From an uncultured Candidatus Melainabacteria bacterium (GTDB lineage Bacteria; Cyanobacteriota; Vampirovibrionia; Gastranaerophilales; Gastranaerophilaceae): DNA of 64,000 nt. The notes beneath the pieces were generated by a model. That model had not been told where the DNA came from. It saw only the letters and a list, made by a program, of their open reading frames with translations, and did not search any database. Where the stretch lies: positions 124,001 to 188,000 of the forward strand of contig CAKUUC010000002.1 in the NCBI GenBank assembly GCA_934692625.1, in the 5' to 3' direction. Each line of letters starts with the position of its first letter. Positions within the stretch are counted from its first letter, which is position 1. Made by a program: the position numbers and the translations under genes. Below are positions 24,803 through 33,963 of this stretch, piece by piece.

Positions 24803-25384
24803 GTGCACTAGAAGGATGTAAATTGTCGGTTGACTAGCCCAACGGGTTGAAAAGGTACTCTCTGATTGTGATATAGACTTTTAAAAAGTAGGTTGGCATT
24901 GCTATGCCAACGGTGTAATTTTATCTAACAGATTCTGAATAACAAGAAAATTTATTTGCTCATTGTAATTCGCAAAAATTTTCTAAGTTTTCTCCAATGA
25001 CGAAAGCTTTGCTAAGCACACCGAATAGTCATTCTGAACAGCACGAGCAGTGTGCGTAACGAAGTGAAGGCATGATTAATGCGAGTGCGTAGATTCAGAA
25101 TCTCTTTAATACCCAAAATAAAACAAATGGATAGTTTCCTAAAATCTTGTTCTATTGTATTTTCCTCCCCATCGAAATCAAAGATTTCGGTTCCCCTGCC
25201 AGCGGGGAACATTATTTTTTAATAATTTTAGGGCTTGTTCCTTGTAAAACCTTGATATGAAGAGACCCTGAAACCAGTTCAGGGTGACCGTTTTGTTTGT
25301 TTTTTGCATAGTAATTTTAATTGTTTGGATAGCAATCCAAACCTACATTGGGCTAAGTTGTCTTGGGCTTTATAAGTTCGAATG
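24803..25384. repeat. Repeat-rich intergenic block
   Basis: No gene is credible in this 0.6 kb. Recognised elements: GTAGGT palindromes at 24892-24911 and 25323-25342; nested-hairpin repeat at 24929-25002 (near-copy at 41088-41160); GTCA hairpin with a long loop at 25028-25106 (CTGAA/TTCAG); an element sharing GGGAACCGAAATCT with the 176-bp repeat at about 25163-25212 (minus); GTCA hairpin at 25261-25288 (minus, CCCTGAA/TTCAGGG). Confidence 0.75.
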
Positions 25385-25404
25385 TTACGAAATGTTAATT
25401 TGAA

Positions 25405-25468
25405 TTTAAAATCCCTGAAACCCTTGCTATAATGCCTGTATGGTATAGTATGGTATGGTATGGTATGG
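25405..25468 (+). promoter_or_regulatory. Promoter with TATGG tandem repeat (copy 1)
   Basis: TTTAAA (25405-25410), 17 bp and extended -10 TGCTATAAT (-10 at 25428-25433). Five bases later begins a six-unit repeat, 25439-25468, five TATGG units and one TATAG. TTAC-GAAAT-GTTA lies about 23 bp upstream of the -35. It drives the gene at 25530. Confidence 0.7.
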
Positions 25469-25529
25469 GCAATTCTTTTTTATATAAATACTTTTTTATA
25501 TTGTGGATATTTTATAAAAAGGAGAGTCT

Positions 25530-26192
25530 ATGCAAATTTCAAACAATTTTTTAATTTTAGGTAATAATAATTCTTCAAGTGATATCCCTGTAAAAAAGAA
25601 TGATAGCGATAAAAATGCTGGTTCTATATTTGGCGATAAGAATAATAATGGGATTGTTGATAGAGAGGATTTTAGTTCTGAAGATTTAACCAAGATTGAT
25701 GATAATGAGTTGCTTCAGAATTTTGAGGGACAAAAATGGACAGAGAATTTGAAAAATATTTTTTCAGCTATTTTGAATAATACTTCGACAAAAGAAAAAG
25801 AAACAACATATAGTGGTTCTGGTAACTGGGAAGGAATAGATAAGGAAGTTATTTATGATAATGATTCAAAAACTTTGAAATTAGCTTCAAAAAATACTGT
25901 ATTAAATGAATATTCTGCGTATAAAGAATATAAGTTTGATGATAAGGGGCGTATGGTTGAAAGTAAGAGACTTATGGGTAAAGGTGCATCATATAAATAT
26001 TCAGATGGTAAAATGTATGGTTGGACGATTGATGATACTGATGGATACATAAGGAGTCAAGGTTTTGATAAAACTCAAGACAAAAAACAAAAAGAAAACT
26101 TTGATAAAATAATGTCAAATCCAGAGAATGAAGAAAATTTATTTTTCAAAGTAAATAGAAAATATGACGAATCTGGTAATATTGAAAATTAA
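25530..26192 (+). CDS. Unknown protein with an EF-hand-like loop
   Basis: A 220-residue soluble, Asp/Asn/Lys-rich protein. Residues 35-47 read GDKNNNGIVDREDF, matching the D-x-N-x-N-G-x-x-D calcium loop of EF-hand and dockerin modules. Later segments resemble YD-type repeats (YKEYKFDDKGRMVESKRL, VNRKYDESGNIEN). No signal peptide is evident. AAAAGGAGAG precedes the ATG. Transcription would start at the TATGG repeat 90 bases upstream. Calcium binding is inference. Confidence 0.6.
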   Translation: MQISNNFLILGNNNSSSDIPVKKNDSDKNAGSIFGDKNNNGIVDREDFSSEDLTKIDDNELLQNFEGQKWTENLKNIFSAILNNTSTKEKETTYSGSGNWEGIDKEVIYDNDSKTLKLASKNTVLNEYSAYKEYKFDDKGRMVESKRLMGKGASYKYSDGKMYGWTIDDTDGYIRSQGFDKTQDKKQKENFDKIMSNPENEENLFFKVNRKYDESGNIEN

Positions 26193-26263
26193 TGAATAAT
26201 TAAAAATGAACATATTAAGGTTTCGTTTAGATAAATTGCCACGCAAACAGCGTTATTTTACGT

Positions 26264-26283
26264 GTCGGAATGGCAATTCCGAC
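26264..26283. repeat. GTAGGT-family palindrome
   Basis: GTCGGAAT-GGC-AATTCCGAC followed by CTAC, with TTATTTTACGT before it, the standard flanks of this family. It is in the 163-bp gap after the EF-hand-like gene. Confidence 0.7.
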
Positions 26284-26355
26284 CTACTTTTGATACTGAA
26301 ATTTGTGTTTGTTTTTTATAAATTTTTTAAAAATCTGTTCGTATTGACTGCAATG

Positions 26356-27366
26356 TTAAACCGTAACTACAGATTTATGGTTGTGTTCTAAATGTGATTT
26401 GAATTTTTCGTGATTGGGCGTCGGTAAAACTATGCAGTTTTCAAGTTCAGAGCCTGTTTTTATTTCTGAATCATCAAATACTATGCAGTTTTCAAGTTTT
26501 ACATATTCCCCGATTTTACAGTTATTGCCGATAACATTATTCCCTACAACTCGCAAGGTCTTTGGTAATTTCGTATTACCGCAGGTGTAACTTCCAAAAT
26601 TCGTATCAACAACTTCATTATGTTTAATTTTGCAAACACCGTTGAAAACATCTTGAACTGATTGTTTATATTGTTCAATTGTGCCTATATCATTCCAGTA
26701 TCCATCAACAGTAAAGGTATTGATTTGCTTTTCTTCTAATAGTTTCGGAAACACGTTTTTCGCAAAATCATAGAAGGTATTTTCCGGAATATAATCAAAA
26801 ATTTTGTAATCAAAAATGTAAATCCCCGTATTGATTAAATTACTTTTAGCCTCTTCTTTTGATGGCTTTTCTTGAAATTCTGTAATAAATCCATTTTCAT
26901 CAGTTACTATCACACCAAAATTTGAAACTAAATCGTGAGAAACCTCTTTAACACCGATAGTAGCGATTGCATTTGATTTTTTGTGCGCTTCAATCCCTTT
27001 TTTGATATCTGCATTTGTCAAAATATCACCAGACATAACAATAAACGCTTCCCCTTCCTCAAAGAAATGTTGACATTTTTTTACACCACCGGCAGTTCCG
27101 GAAAGTGTTTCTTCTTTGATATAAGTGAAGTTTATACCTAAATTATTGTGCTTATATCTGTCAATAATTTGGTCTGCTAAATAGTAAGTGTTTGAAATTA
27201 CATTTTTAACACCTGCATTATGTAATTGAGTTAAAATAATATCCATAATTGGAGTGTTCATTACATTAATTAAAGGTTTAGGCATTTTCAATGTAATTGG
27301 TTCTAATCTTGAGCCCATACCTGCAGCCATTACCATTGCTTTAATTTCGCTATTTGTTTTAATCAT
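26356..27366 (-). CDS. Sugar-1-phosphate nucleotidyltransferase
   Basis: A 336-residue enzyme that makes a nucleotide-sugar from a sugar-1-phosphate and NTP. The N-terminus has the pyrophosphorylase signature MAAGMGSRLEPITLKMPKPL. Metal binding would be at MSGDILTN, and FQEKPSKEEA is the sugar-phosphate segment. Residues 240-325 form hexapeptide-like left-handed helix turns (VVGNNVIGNNCKIGEYVKLENC). It is closest to mannose-1-phosphate guanylyltransferase or glucose-1-phosphate thymidylyltransferase types. The exact substrate is not clear. It may supply surface polysaccharide synthesis with the aminotransferase at 16427. Confidence 0.85.
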   Translation of the reverse strand: MIKTNSEIKAMVMAAGMGSRLEPITLKMPKPLINVMNTPIMDIILTQLHNAGVKNVISNTYYLADQIIDRYKHNNLGINFTYIKEETLSGTAGGVKKCQHFFEEGEAFIVMSGDILTNADIKKGIEAHKKSNAIATIGVKEVSHDLVSNFGVIVTDENGFITEFQEKPSKEEAKSNLINTGIYIFDYKIFDYIPENTFYDFAKNVFPKLLEEKQINTFTVDGYWNDIGTIEQYKQSVQDVFNGVCKIKHNEVVDTNFGSYTCGNTKLPKTLRVVGNNVIGNNCKIGEYVKLENCIVFDDSEIKTGSELENCIVLPTPNHEKFKSHLEHNHKSVVTV

Positions 27367-27462
27367 ATTTCCCTACTAATTTTTTATTGTAACTATCTTT
27401 AGTAAATTTTACTATCAATCTAATTTTTTATCAATAACCTTTTTTAATTAATTTATAAAAAT

Positions 27463-28110
27463 TTAACTATACAAGGTTTTTATAATATCTTCTTTTGTTA
27501 ATTTTGGATTAATTTCTTTTATTGTTGTTATGCAGTTTGTATCAATTGGTTCATTGAAAATTTTTTCTAACAAATCTTTATCGTAATCGTACAAAATAGA
27601 CCCGTGTTGTAAGATATAACCGTTTTTACGGCATTGCGCAGAACCGATAAGTTTTTTGTTTTTATAACATAAATCTGCACCTGTTGATAGTAGCATACAA
27701 TAATCAAATTTTGTATTGATAGCTTTTGATGTTCCAAAATCCAAATCAATTCCGAGTTTTTGAAATTTATCTATCAATATTTGCGAAATCTCTTTGTAAG
27801 AAGATACAACGTGTTCTCCATTTTTTAGGTAATTTGTCGGGCAGACGAAACTGTAAGTGATTTCATTATCGTGTAAAAGTGCTCGTCCGCCGGTCAATCT
27901 TCTGACAACATCAATATTTAACTTTTTTAGTAAGTCAAAATTGATAAAATCCTCTTTTTGATTTCGTCCGAGAGAAACACAAGCTGGCTTCCAGCCATAT
28001 AATCTGAAAATTGGCTCAGTGAGTTGTTTTTCTATTGCATTTTCAAGAAGTTTGGCATCTGTTGCCATATTCTCTTTGCCGGAATTACAACGGTAAGTCA
28101 CTAGTTTCAT
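27463..28110 (-). CDS. Lipoate/octanoate protein ligase family (LipM-like)
   Basis: A 215-residue protein that attaches octanoate or lipoate to lipoyl domains. RRLTGGRALLHDNEITYS (residues 70-87) and KKLIGSAQ with Lys153 then QHGSIL are family signatures. Cys138 in FDYC aligns in spacing with the catalytic Cys of Bacillus LipM, favouring octanoyltransferase over the ATP-dependent ligase. I place the start at the ATG at 28110, because GGAGGATATAGCA precedes it; an in-frame ATG 75 bp upstream lies within the preceding gene. It overlaps that gene by 26 bp. Confidence 0.85.
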   Translation of the reverse strand: MKLVTYRCNSGKENMATDAKLLENAIEKQLTEPIFRLYGWKPACVSLGRNQKEDFINFDLLKKLNIDVVRRLTGGRALLHDNEITYSFVCPTNYLKNGEHVVSSYKEISQILIDKFQKLGIDLDFGTSKAINTKFDYCMLLSTGADLCYKNKKLIGSAQCRKNGYILQHGSILYDYDKDLLEKIFNEPIDTNCITTIKEINPKLTKEDIIKTLYS

Positions 28111-29674
28111 TGCTATATCCTCCAAAATCGTACTCACGGTGAATAGAATAACCATCATCAAGTTTCGGTGGAGTGATTTCATCAAGCGGAGGTAAGTTTG
28201 ATGTATCTATTTTTGAGTAATTCGTCTGTTGAACAGGTGGCAAAATTTCTGGCAACTGTTGTTGTGGAGTTGTTGTCACTGATTGTGCCGGTTGTTCTGA
28301 TTGAACTTGTTGTGATTGAGTTTGTTGTTGAGTTGCGTTTTGTCTTTCGCTATGTAAAAATATCAAGTTCTGATTGATTTTAGGTTTGCTAACTTTTGCC
28401 GGTTTTTCTTTCTTTTCTTTTATTTTTTTTGTTGAAGTTTTTGTTTGAGTTTCTGTTTCTTTTACTTCAGTTTTCGAAGTGTTTTTTTTGAATAAGCTCT
28501 TTTTGGCTTTTTGAGTTTTAGAAGTGTTTTCTTCATTTTGCAGATTAGAAGATAATCCTGTAACTTTATCCGAGTTAACGGTTGTTTCATTTTTAGCTAT
28601 GTTTAGTTGATTTTCTTCTGTTCCTCTAAGCATAATTGTAGAATTTTCATCACTTGTTGGGTCTTGTGATAAATTTTGCGTATAATTTTCTACATTTTTT
28701 ACAGTTTGAGAGTACTCTTCGTTTTGCGCTTCTTGCTCTTGTGGAGTTTGATTTGCTACTTTTTCTCCATTTTCTCTTGCTGCTAATTCTTGTTCAAATT
28801 GCAAAAGTGTTTCATTACCTACAAACTGTTCAAGAGCGGCACGTTTTGAGAAAAATTCAGATTTTGCGTTTCTAAATTTGTCAAGTGCTGTTCTATAGTA
28901 AGCATCAGTGATTACGATGAGTTCTCTTGGTGCATTGTTTGCTTGAGCGTACTCAAATTTTTCTTGTCTTTCGTTAACCAAGTCAGCAATAAGTTCAACT
29001 TGCTTTTTTGCGCTCATATAGTCATAATACAAATCAACAGTTTTTTGTTGCAAGTCTTCAACTTTGCGGATAAGGATAATCATATCGGCATCGTTTACTT
29101 TTGTGTATTTGTAGTTAAGTGCTTTTGTATCTTGTGACATAATTCCAAGAACATTCCCACTAATGAGAGATGAACCGGCGATAATAGGGTTTCCGATTCC
29201 GGCTCCGACAAGTGTTGACATACTTGCAATTGTTGTTAAAACTTTTTTTATTGATTTTTCATCAGGTTTATCCGCATCAGGATTTGCCAGTTTGTATAGC
29301 GCAAAGTTTATTGTTTCGCTTTGCATTGCAGCACCTTGCCATAACAATGACAAGTCTGATAGCATATCTTGTCCGTCATATTCAAGTTCTTGCGAAATTT
29401 CTTTTGACATTCGTTTTAAATCTAAATCTGCGTATGTGTAATCGGCAATTTCGGCATCTTGAGAATTGTCAAGTTTTGCATAACTTTTTTCGACTTTAGC
29501 ACTTTTAACTTCTTCAGCTTCTACATATTGTTTTTCAGGCAACTCTGATATTCCGACTCTGAAAGCAGGAGGTTTTGGAAATTCAATGTCAGGTAATATT
29601 TCATCAGAAAATGCAGGCATTGCTGTTAATCCTATTAATAACATTGTTGCAAGTATGCTTTTATTTTTTAACAT
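28085..29674 (-). CDS. Secreted protein of unknown function, paralogue of the next gene
   Basis: A 529-residue protein with a signal peptide (ILATMLLIGLTAMPAFS, cleavage near residue 23). Residues 65-300 share segments with the neighbour at 29661: LWQG versus LWKG, FALYKL.NP versus FALKKL, a Gly/Ala-rich hydrophobic stretch, then long coiled coils. Residues 320-529 are low complexity, with Lys-rich and Gln/Pro-rich parts (QQTQSQQVQSEQPAQS). The envelope role is unknown; the coiled-coil part may form an oligomer. It overlaps the 29661 gene by 14 bp upstream and the LipM-like gene downstream. Confidence 0.65.
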   Translation of the reverse strand: MLKNKSILATMLLIGLTAMPAFSDEILPDIEFPKPPAFRVGISELPEKQYVEAEEVKSAKVEKSYAKLDNSQDAEIADYTYADLDLKRMSKEISQELEYDGQDMLSDLSLLWQGAAMQSETINFALYKLANPDADKPDEKSIKKVLTTIASMSTLVGAGIGNPIIAGSSLISGNVLGIMSQDTKALNYKYTKVNDADMIILIRKVEDLQQKTVDLYYDYMSAKKQVELIADLVNERQEKFEYAQANNAPRELIVITDAYYRTALDKFRNAKSEFFSKRAALEQFVGNETLLQFEQELAARENGEKVANQTPQEQEAQNEEYSQTVKNVENYTQNLSQDPTSDENSTIMLRGTEENQLNIAKNETTVNSDKVTGLSSNLQNEENTSKTQKAKKSLFKKNTSKTEVKETETQTKTSTKKIKEKKEKPAKVSKPKINQNLIFLHSERQNATQQQTQSQQVQSEQPAQSVTTTPQQQLPEILPPVQQTNYSKIDTSNLPPLDEITPPKLDDGYSIHREYDFGGYSNETSDLPL

Positions 29675-30488
29675 TATTTCCTCCTACTAAAGTGGAATTG
29701 TAATCATATTGGTACATATTTAAGTTATCAACAACCTTTTTACCGGCAAGTCGTTGAAGTTCTAAGTGATATTTTTTTGCCATTTGTTCGTATTTGAATT
29801 CTTCAAGTTGCATATCTTTATATAAAGCAGATGAGATTGCAATTTCTAAGAAATCTTCTTCGTCCATCGCTTTTACATAATTTTTACTGTAGAGCATTTC
29901 TCGAGAACGAATTTCTTTCAATTGAGAAAGTGAATTTTTGTAATTGTAATATGCATTGATAATTTTGTCTTGTAAGCTTTCTACAAGTCCCGCTAATTCA
30001 ATCAATTCTGTATCTGTTAGTGGAATTTCTTGTGGAATATTTTTTCTGTTAATAAAGTTTTGAATCATTCTGCCAGCAGCATAACTCCCTGATTGGATTG
30101 CATAATCCGCTCCGACTAAAGATGGCGCAAGTGCAGCACCTGAAACTATTGCAGAAAGTGTTTTTGCCATTAGTGATGAATGTATTCTGCGTTGGCTTTC
30201 AGGAGTTGACAATTTTTTTAGTGCAAAACCAATAACTTGGTTATTTTCAACTGTTCCTTTCCATAAACTGTCAATATCGTCCATGTCTTTTTCTTTTTGA
30301 AGTTTGATAATTTCGTCCATAATTTCTTTATCGCTAATGACAATAGACGCTTGGCTTTTGACGTCAACTTTTGGCAATTCTATTTGTGTTTGCTGAACTT
30401 CTCCCAAATGGATTTCTTCCGCAAATACAAGCGTTTGTGACAATGTTAATATACAAGCTATCCCTAATGCTAAAATCTTCTTTTTCAT
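29661..30488 (-). CDS. Secreted protein of unknown function, shorter paralogue
   Basis: A 275-residue protein with a signal peptide (MKKKILALGIACILTLSQTLVFA). It resembles residues 65-300 of the next gene but lacks the Gln/Pro tail. It has a hydrophobic Gly/Ala-rich segment (AKTLSAIVSGAALAPSLVGA) and coiled-coil helices (LVESLQDKIINAYYNYKNSL). I chose the ATG at 30488 because an earlier ATG would add MCYNNI before a normal signal peptide. The extended -10 TGCTATAAC lies just upstream of that ATG, so the mRNA may be leaderless. Confidence 0.65.
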   Translation of the reverse strand: MKKKILALGIACILTLSQTLVFAEEIHLGEVQQTQIELPKVDVKSQASIVISDKEIMDEIIKLQKEKDMDDIDSLWKGTVENNQVIGFALKKLSTPESQRRIHSSLMAKTLSAIVSGAALAPSLVGADYAIQSGSYAAGRMIQNFINRKNIPQEIPLTDTELIELAGLVESLQDKIINAYYNYKNSLSQLKEIRSREMLYSKNYVKAMDEEDFLEIAISSALYKDMQLEEFKYEQMAKKYHLELQRLAGKKVVDNLNMYQYDYNSTLVGGNNVKK

Positions 30489-30603
30489 AATATTGTTATA
30501 GCACAATTATATTAATAAATCCAACGATTGATTAATGTTTACATCTTACGGTTGTTCAACAAATTTGAAATAAAATCTACAATAAACGAAAGAGGAAAAA
30601 GAG

Positions 30604-31371
30604 TTGAGCAGTAATGATTTAAAGTCGTGTTATATGAGCCCCGTTATATCAAAAGCTCTTGTAAATAACACATTCAAAACAAAAGGTGATAGTTTTTTTG
30701 CAAATAATGAGTATAAAAAAGCGGTATCAAATTATTTGAATGCATTGTTTATTGAAAGAAATAATGCAGAAATTTACTATTCACTAGGTGTTTGTTACAA
30801 AAAATGGGGCAAATTAAGCAAGGCGATTGAATATTTAGAAAAAGCGGTAATGCTTGATTCTGATAATTATGAATATTTCCATCAACTAGGCTTGTGTCAT
30901 TTGGAAAATGAAACACCTTGCAAAGCGATAAAATGTTTTATTCAGGCTATCCAATTAGAGCCTGAAAATCCGGAAGTGATTTATAATTTGGGACTGGCTC
31001 ATGAACGTTGTGATGAACCTGATATGGCGATGATGATTTATCAAAAATTGATAGAAAATTCTCCAAATTATATTAGTGCATATATAAGAAAGTCTTATTT
31101 GCTTTCCAAAATGGGATTATACAGTCAAGCGTTGAATTTGTATTTGAATGCACTAAAAATAAATCCAAAGTATACCAAAGTGTATTCTGAAATAGGTCTA
31201 TGTTTTGACAAATTAGGCAATTCTCGTGATGCCAAAAGATATTATCGTAAATTTTTATCAGCCGAGCCTCAAGATGAAAAAGCCGTAAATGTACTAAAAA
31301 GAATTGAAGACTTGCGAAAAATTGAACCAAAAAACAATGCTCAAAGAAAAGTTAAGTTAGCAATTGTTTAA
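30604..31371 (+). CDS. TPR-repeat protein
   Basis: A 255-residue protein made of about six tetratricopeptide repeats (residues 18-240), such as AEIYYSLGVCYKKWGKLSKA and VIYNLGLAHERCDEPDMAMM. The start is TTG at 30604, with AAAGAGG at a good distance. No signal peptide is seen, so it is probably cytoplasmic. It is divergent from the secreted paralogue pair. Function depends on unknown partners. Confidence 0.8.
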   Translation: MSSNDLKSCYMSPVISKALVNNTFKTKGDSFFANNEYKKAVSNYLNALFIERNNAEIYYSLGVCYKKWGKLSKAIEYLEKAVMLDSDNYEYFHQLGLCHLENETPCKAIKCFIQAIQLEPENPEVIYNLGLAHERCDEPDMAMMIYQKLIENSPNYISAYIRKSYLLSKMGLYSQALNLYLNALKINPKYTKVYSEIGLCFDKLGNSRDAKRYYRKFLSAEPQDEKAVNVLKRIEDLRKIEPKNNAQRKVKLAIV

Positions 31372-31441
31372 CTCTAATATTTCCGTATGATGTGATTAGT
31401 TTACATTTTTTCTATTATTGTCTTGGTAGGAATGAATTTTT

Positions 31442-32458
31442 ATGTGTAAGAAATTATTACAAATTTTAATTACATTTTTCGTTATAGGTACAACAAATTG
31501 TTGTTTAGCCTCAGAAAGTTTAATAAACGGTATTTTGCAATTGGAAGATAAAATGTCTTTAAATATTGTCAACAAATTACAAACGATTGCAGATAATGAT
31601 AATGTGTCATTTTCAAACGATTGGCCAAGTGAATTTTTTAATGATGGTTTTGACAAATCATTTTTTTATATAGTGAAAAATGATTTTAATTCATTAGAAC
31701 TTGTACGTTTTGCGTATTCCAAAGAAGATGAAAATTGTTTTACCGGCGAAAATCCAAGTTTTTGTATTCCCAAAATTTCACCAATAATTAATAAATATTC
31801 TTATAATAAAAATCGCTATTTTGTTGAAAATATTCCTGATTTTGTAAATGCACCGACTAATGTTGAACAGTTAGAAGTTTTGGTAAAAAATGGAAAATTT
31901 TTCGATAATAAATATTTTAAAACTTTGAGTGACAACGATGGAGAAACTTATAAAAGTTGTAATTTCGATGCTGACGGTCTTGTGACTGATTGTATGACTT
32001 ATGACAAGTCTGATGATTCACTTTTGTCTGTCGAAACTTTGGAACGAAGATTTAATAAATCAGGTTTAGATAGTATTTACAAATATGTAAAAACTTCAGC
32101 AGATGGTGAAAAGTTAGAAGATTACTATTATTCAACGGGTGTGCATAATATTTATGATAAAGATGGCAACATAGAAACTTTTTCAAAAATTACTGATAAT
32201 GAATTTTGTTATTATACAAATACATTGCCGGATTTGTACATAGATACGATATTTAAAAAAGATGCTGATGGAAAGATTACTAAAGAAATGTTATATGACC
32301 GCAATCACAAATTGTACCGAGAATACAGTGCAAAATATGATGAAAATAATGACATTTCTGCAATAAAAGTTAATGATTATGTAAATGGCGTGGATTGGTC
32401 AATAGCGCCTATTTCAGTGAAAGAAGCGGCAAATCTTCCTTTTAAAATAAGATTTTAG
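31442..32458 (+). CDS. Secreted protein with YD-like repeats, unknown function
   Basis: A 338-residue protein with signal peptide (LLQILITFFVIGTTNCCLA, cleavage near residue 23). The C-terminal half has units like YDKDGNIETFSKI, FKKDADGKITKEMLYDRNHK and YDENNDISAIKV, reminiscent of YD/RHS-type or toxin-antitoxin wrap repeats but few in number. The EF-hand-like protein at 25530 has similar units. AGGAAT is 10 bases before the ATG. Confidence 0.6.
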   Translation: MCKKLLQILITFFVIGTTNCCLASESLINGILQLEDKMSLNIVNKLQTIADNDNVSFSNDWPSEFFNDGFDKSFFYIVKNDFNSLELVRFAYSKEDENCFTGENPSFCIPKISPIINKYSYNKNRYFVENIPDFVNAPTNVEQLEVLVKNGKFFDNKYFKTLSDNDGETYKSCNFDADGLVTDCMTYDKSDDSLLSVETLERRFNKSGLDSIYKYVKTSADGEKLEDYYYSTGVHNIYDKDGNIETFSKITDNEFCYYTNTLPDLYIDTIFKKDADGKITKEMLYDRNHKLYREYSAKYDENNDISAIKVNDYVNGVDWSIAPISVKEAANLPFKIRF

Positions 32459-32527
32459 TACTTTACAAAATTCTTTTTTGCATTACACTATTGTACAAAG
32501 TACACTAATTGTAAATAAGGATTCGTA

Positions 32528-33238
32528 ATGCCTATAGAATCGGTTACCTCATATAATCAACCGTTATATCGTATGAATAATTTTCAGAATGGAAATAATA
32601 AAATTGCATACGGTCACATGAATATGCCGCAAAAAAATCCTGAATCAACGGTTACTAAAAAGGATAAATTTTGTGCATTGTTTGGTGCAGTTGCGGGTGT
32701 TTCTGTTCCGGTTGCGTATTTAATGAAAAAACAAAATACGAAAAACTTGTTCAAATTGAAATACGGTGTTAAAGAAATGCTTTCGATGGCCGCTTGTGGT
32801 AATATTGGCGGAATTTTGATGAGTTCAATCGGTGAATCTAAGCAGGATAAATTGAAAAAATGGAAAGAAGGCGCTTTCCAGATGTCATTGACTGCTACAC
32901 CAATGCTATTGGTTGATGGAATTATCAAATTGTGTGAAAAATCAAAAAATCCTAAGATAAATAATAATTTTACGAAAATTTTAGCATCTATCGGTGGTGT
33001 TGCAGTAGGCTCAAATGCTGCGATTGCCTTGTTTAATCATTTGAGAAGCGGAAAAGAAGCTAAAAAACAGAAACGAGAATTGAAACTTGTTGATATGGTT
33101 GCAAATTTAGATGATGCAGTTGCGGTTTGCGTTTTGGCAAAAGTTCCATTTGCCGATAAGATTCATATAGAAAGAGCCTTGCCGTTTATTTATACTTTCT
33201 GCGGTTATCGTTCAGGAACCGGCGAAAATAGATACTAA
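32528..33238 (+). CDS. Unknown membrane protein
   Basis: A 236-residue protein with three or four Gly/Ala-rich hydrophobic segments: about 48-66 (ALFGAVAGVSVPVAYLM), 85-100 (MAACGNIGGILMSSIG), 115-135 and 150-170 (ILASIGGVAVGSNAAIALF). The N-terminus is Asn/Gln-rich. Small-residue spacing would allow helix packing. The function is unknown. Its stop overlaps the convergent hydrolase gene by 4 bp. A short TAAATAAGGA leader precedes the ATG. Confidence 0.6.
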   Translation: MPIESVTSYNQPLYRMNNFQNGNNKIAYGHMNMPQKNPESTVTKKDKFCALFGAVAGVSVPVAYLMKKQNTKNLFKLKYGVKEMLSMAACGNIGGILMSSIGESKQDKLKKWKEGAFQMSLTATPMLLVDGIIKLCEKSKNPKINNNFTKILASIGGVAVGSNAAIALFNHLRSGKEAKKQKRELKLVDMVANLDDAVAVCVLAKVPFADKIHIERALPFIYTFCGYRSGTGENRY

Positions 33239-33957
33239 TTTTGCTTAAGCCAATTTTGGCAAACGTTCAAAAATTCATCTTTAAAGTCGTTATACAAATC
33301 TTCGGCATGATTTCCTTTTGGAAATTCTATGTAATGCTTTTTGCAGATTGCTTTGTCGTATAACGATTTTGTGTGCCAAGCAAAAACTGTAGGGTCTTTT
33401 TCGCCGGAGATAAACAAGGTTGGCGTTTCAATATTATCAACAACATCAATAGGATTTGTTTTTCTTAAAAAGGGGTTTCCTGCTCTAATCGAAAGCCATC
33501 TTTTTAATTCGAATTTTTGAAATATTGTCGGATACCACGCCCGAGGTGAAAACATATGATTTTCAATTTTGAAAAAGTCTGTGGGGGCAGAAACGGTGAT
33601 GCATTTATGAATTTGTTTATCTTTAGCACAATGTAATACAACTAATGCGCCACCTAGCGAAAATCCTAATAATGAAACTTTTGGGTAATTCGCTTTTGCA
33701 AATTCTACGACAGTGTCGAGGTCTTGTTCTTCTTTAGATGTAAATGTATAAAATCCGCTGCTTTTTCCATGTCCTCGAAAATCCATTGAAATAACGTCAC
33801 AAGTCTTTGCCAAGTCATCTGCTAAGTTGACAAATGCTTTTGAATCTTTTGTCATAAACCACCCAGGGCAAATAATTATAACTTCGTCGTGTCCTGATTT
33901 ATGATGATTTGCGCAAATTGTAACATTATCAAGTGTTTTTAATTTAATTTCATTCAT
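33235..33957 (-). CDS. Alpha/beta hydrolase
   Basis: A 240-residue serine hydrolase fold. The nucleophile elbow is GFSLGG (Ser near residue 98). The oxyanion segment is CPGWFMTKDS, the acid is probably Asp in SGEKDPTV and the His in PKGNHAED. DFRGHGKSSG is also typical. There is no signal peptide. It is most like small cytoplasmic esterases/thioesterases of the dienelactone hydrolase or YqiA style. The substrate is not deducible. It follows two secreted-protein genes on the same strand with a 6-bp gap. Confidence 0.82.
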   Translation of the reverse strand: MNEIKLKTLDNVTICANHHKSGHDEVIIICPGWFMTKDSKAFVNLADDLAKTCDVISMDFRGHGKSSGFYTFTSKEEQDLDTVVEFAKANYPKVSLLGFSLGGALVVLHCAKDKQIHKCITVSAPTDFFKIENHMFSPRAWYPTIFQKFELKRWLSIRAGNPFLRKTNPIDVVDNIETPTLFISGEKDPTVFAWHTKSLYDKAICKKHYIEFPKGNHAEDLYNDFKDEFLNVCQNWLKQN

Positions 33958-33963
33958 GTAGAA

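Noticed and set aside
25012..25212. Open frame of about 66 codons on the minus strand with NLRTRINHAFTSLRT
   Set aside because: It lies entirely in repeats, and the same peptide recurs at 48007-48189 because the GTCA long-loop repeat is shared. No ribosome site.
28111..28185. N-terminal extension of the LipM-like protein
   Set aside because: Lies inside the preceding gene and reads MMKSLHRNLMMVILF, not found in the family; GGAGG precedes the ATG at 28110.
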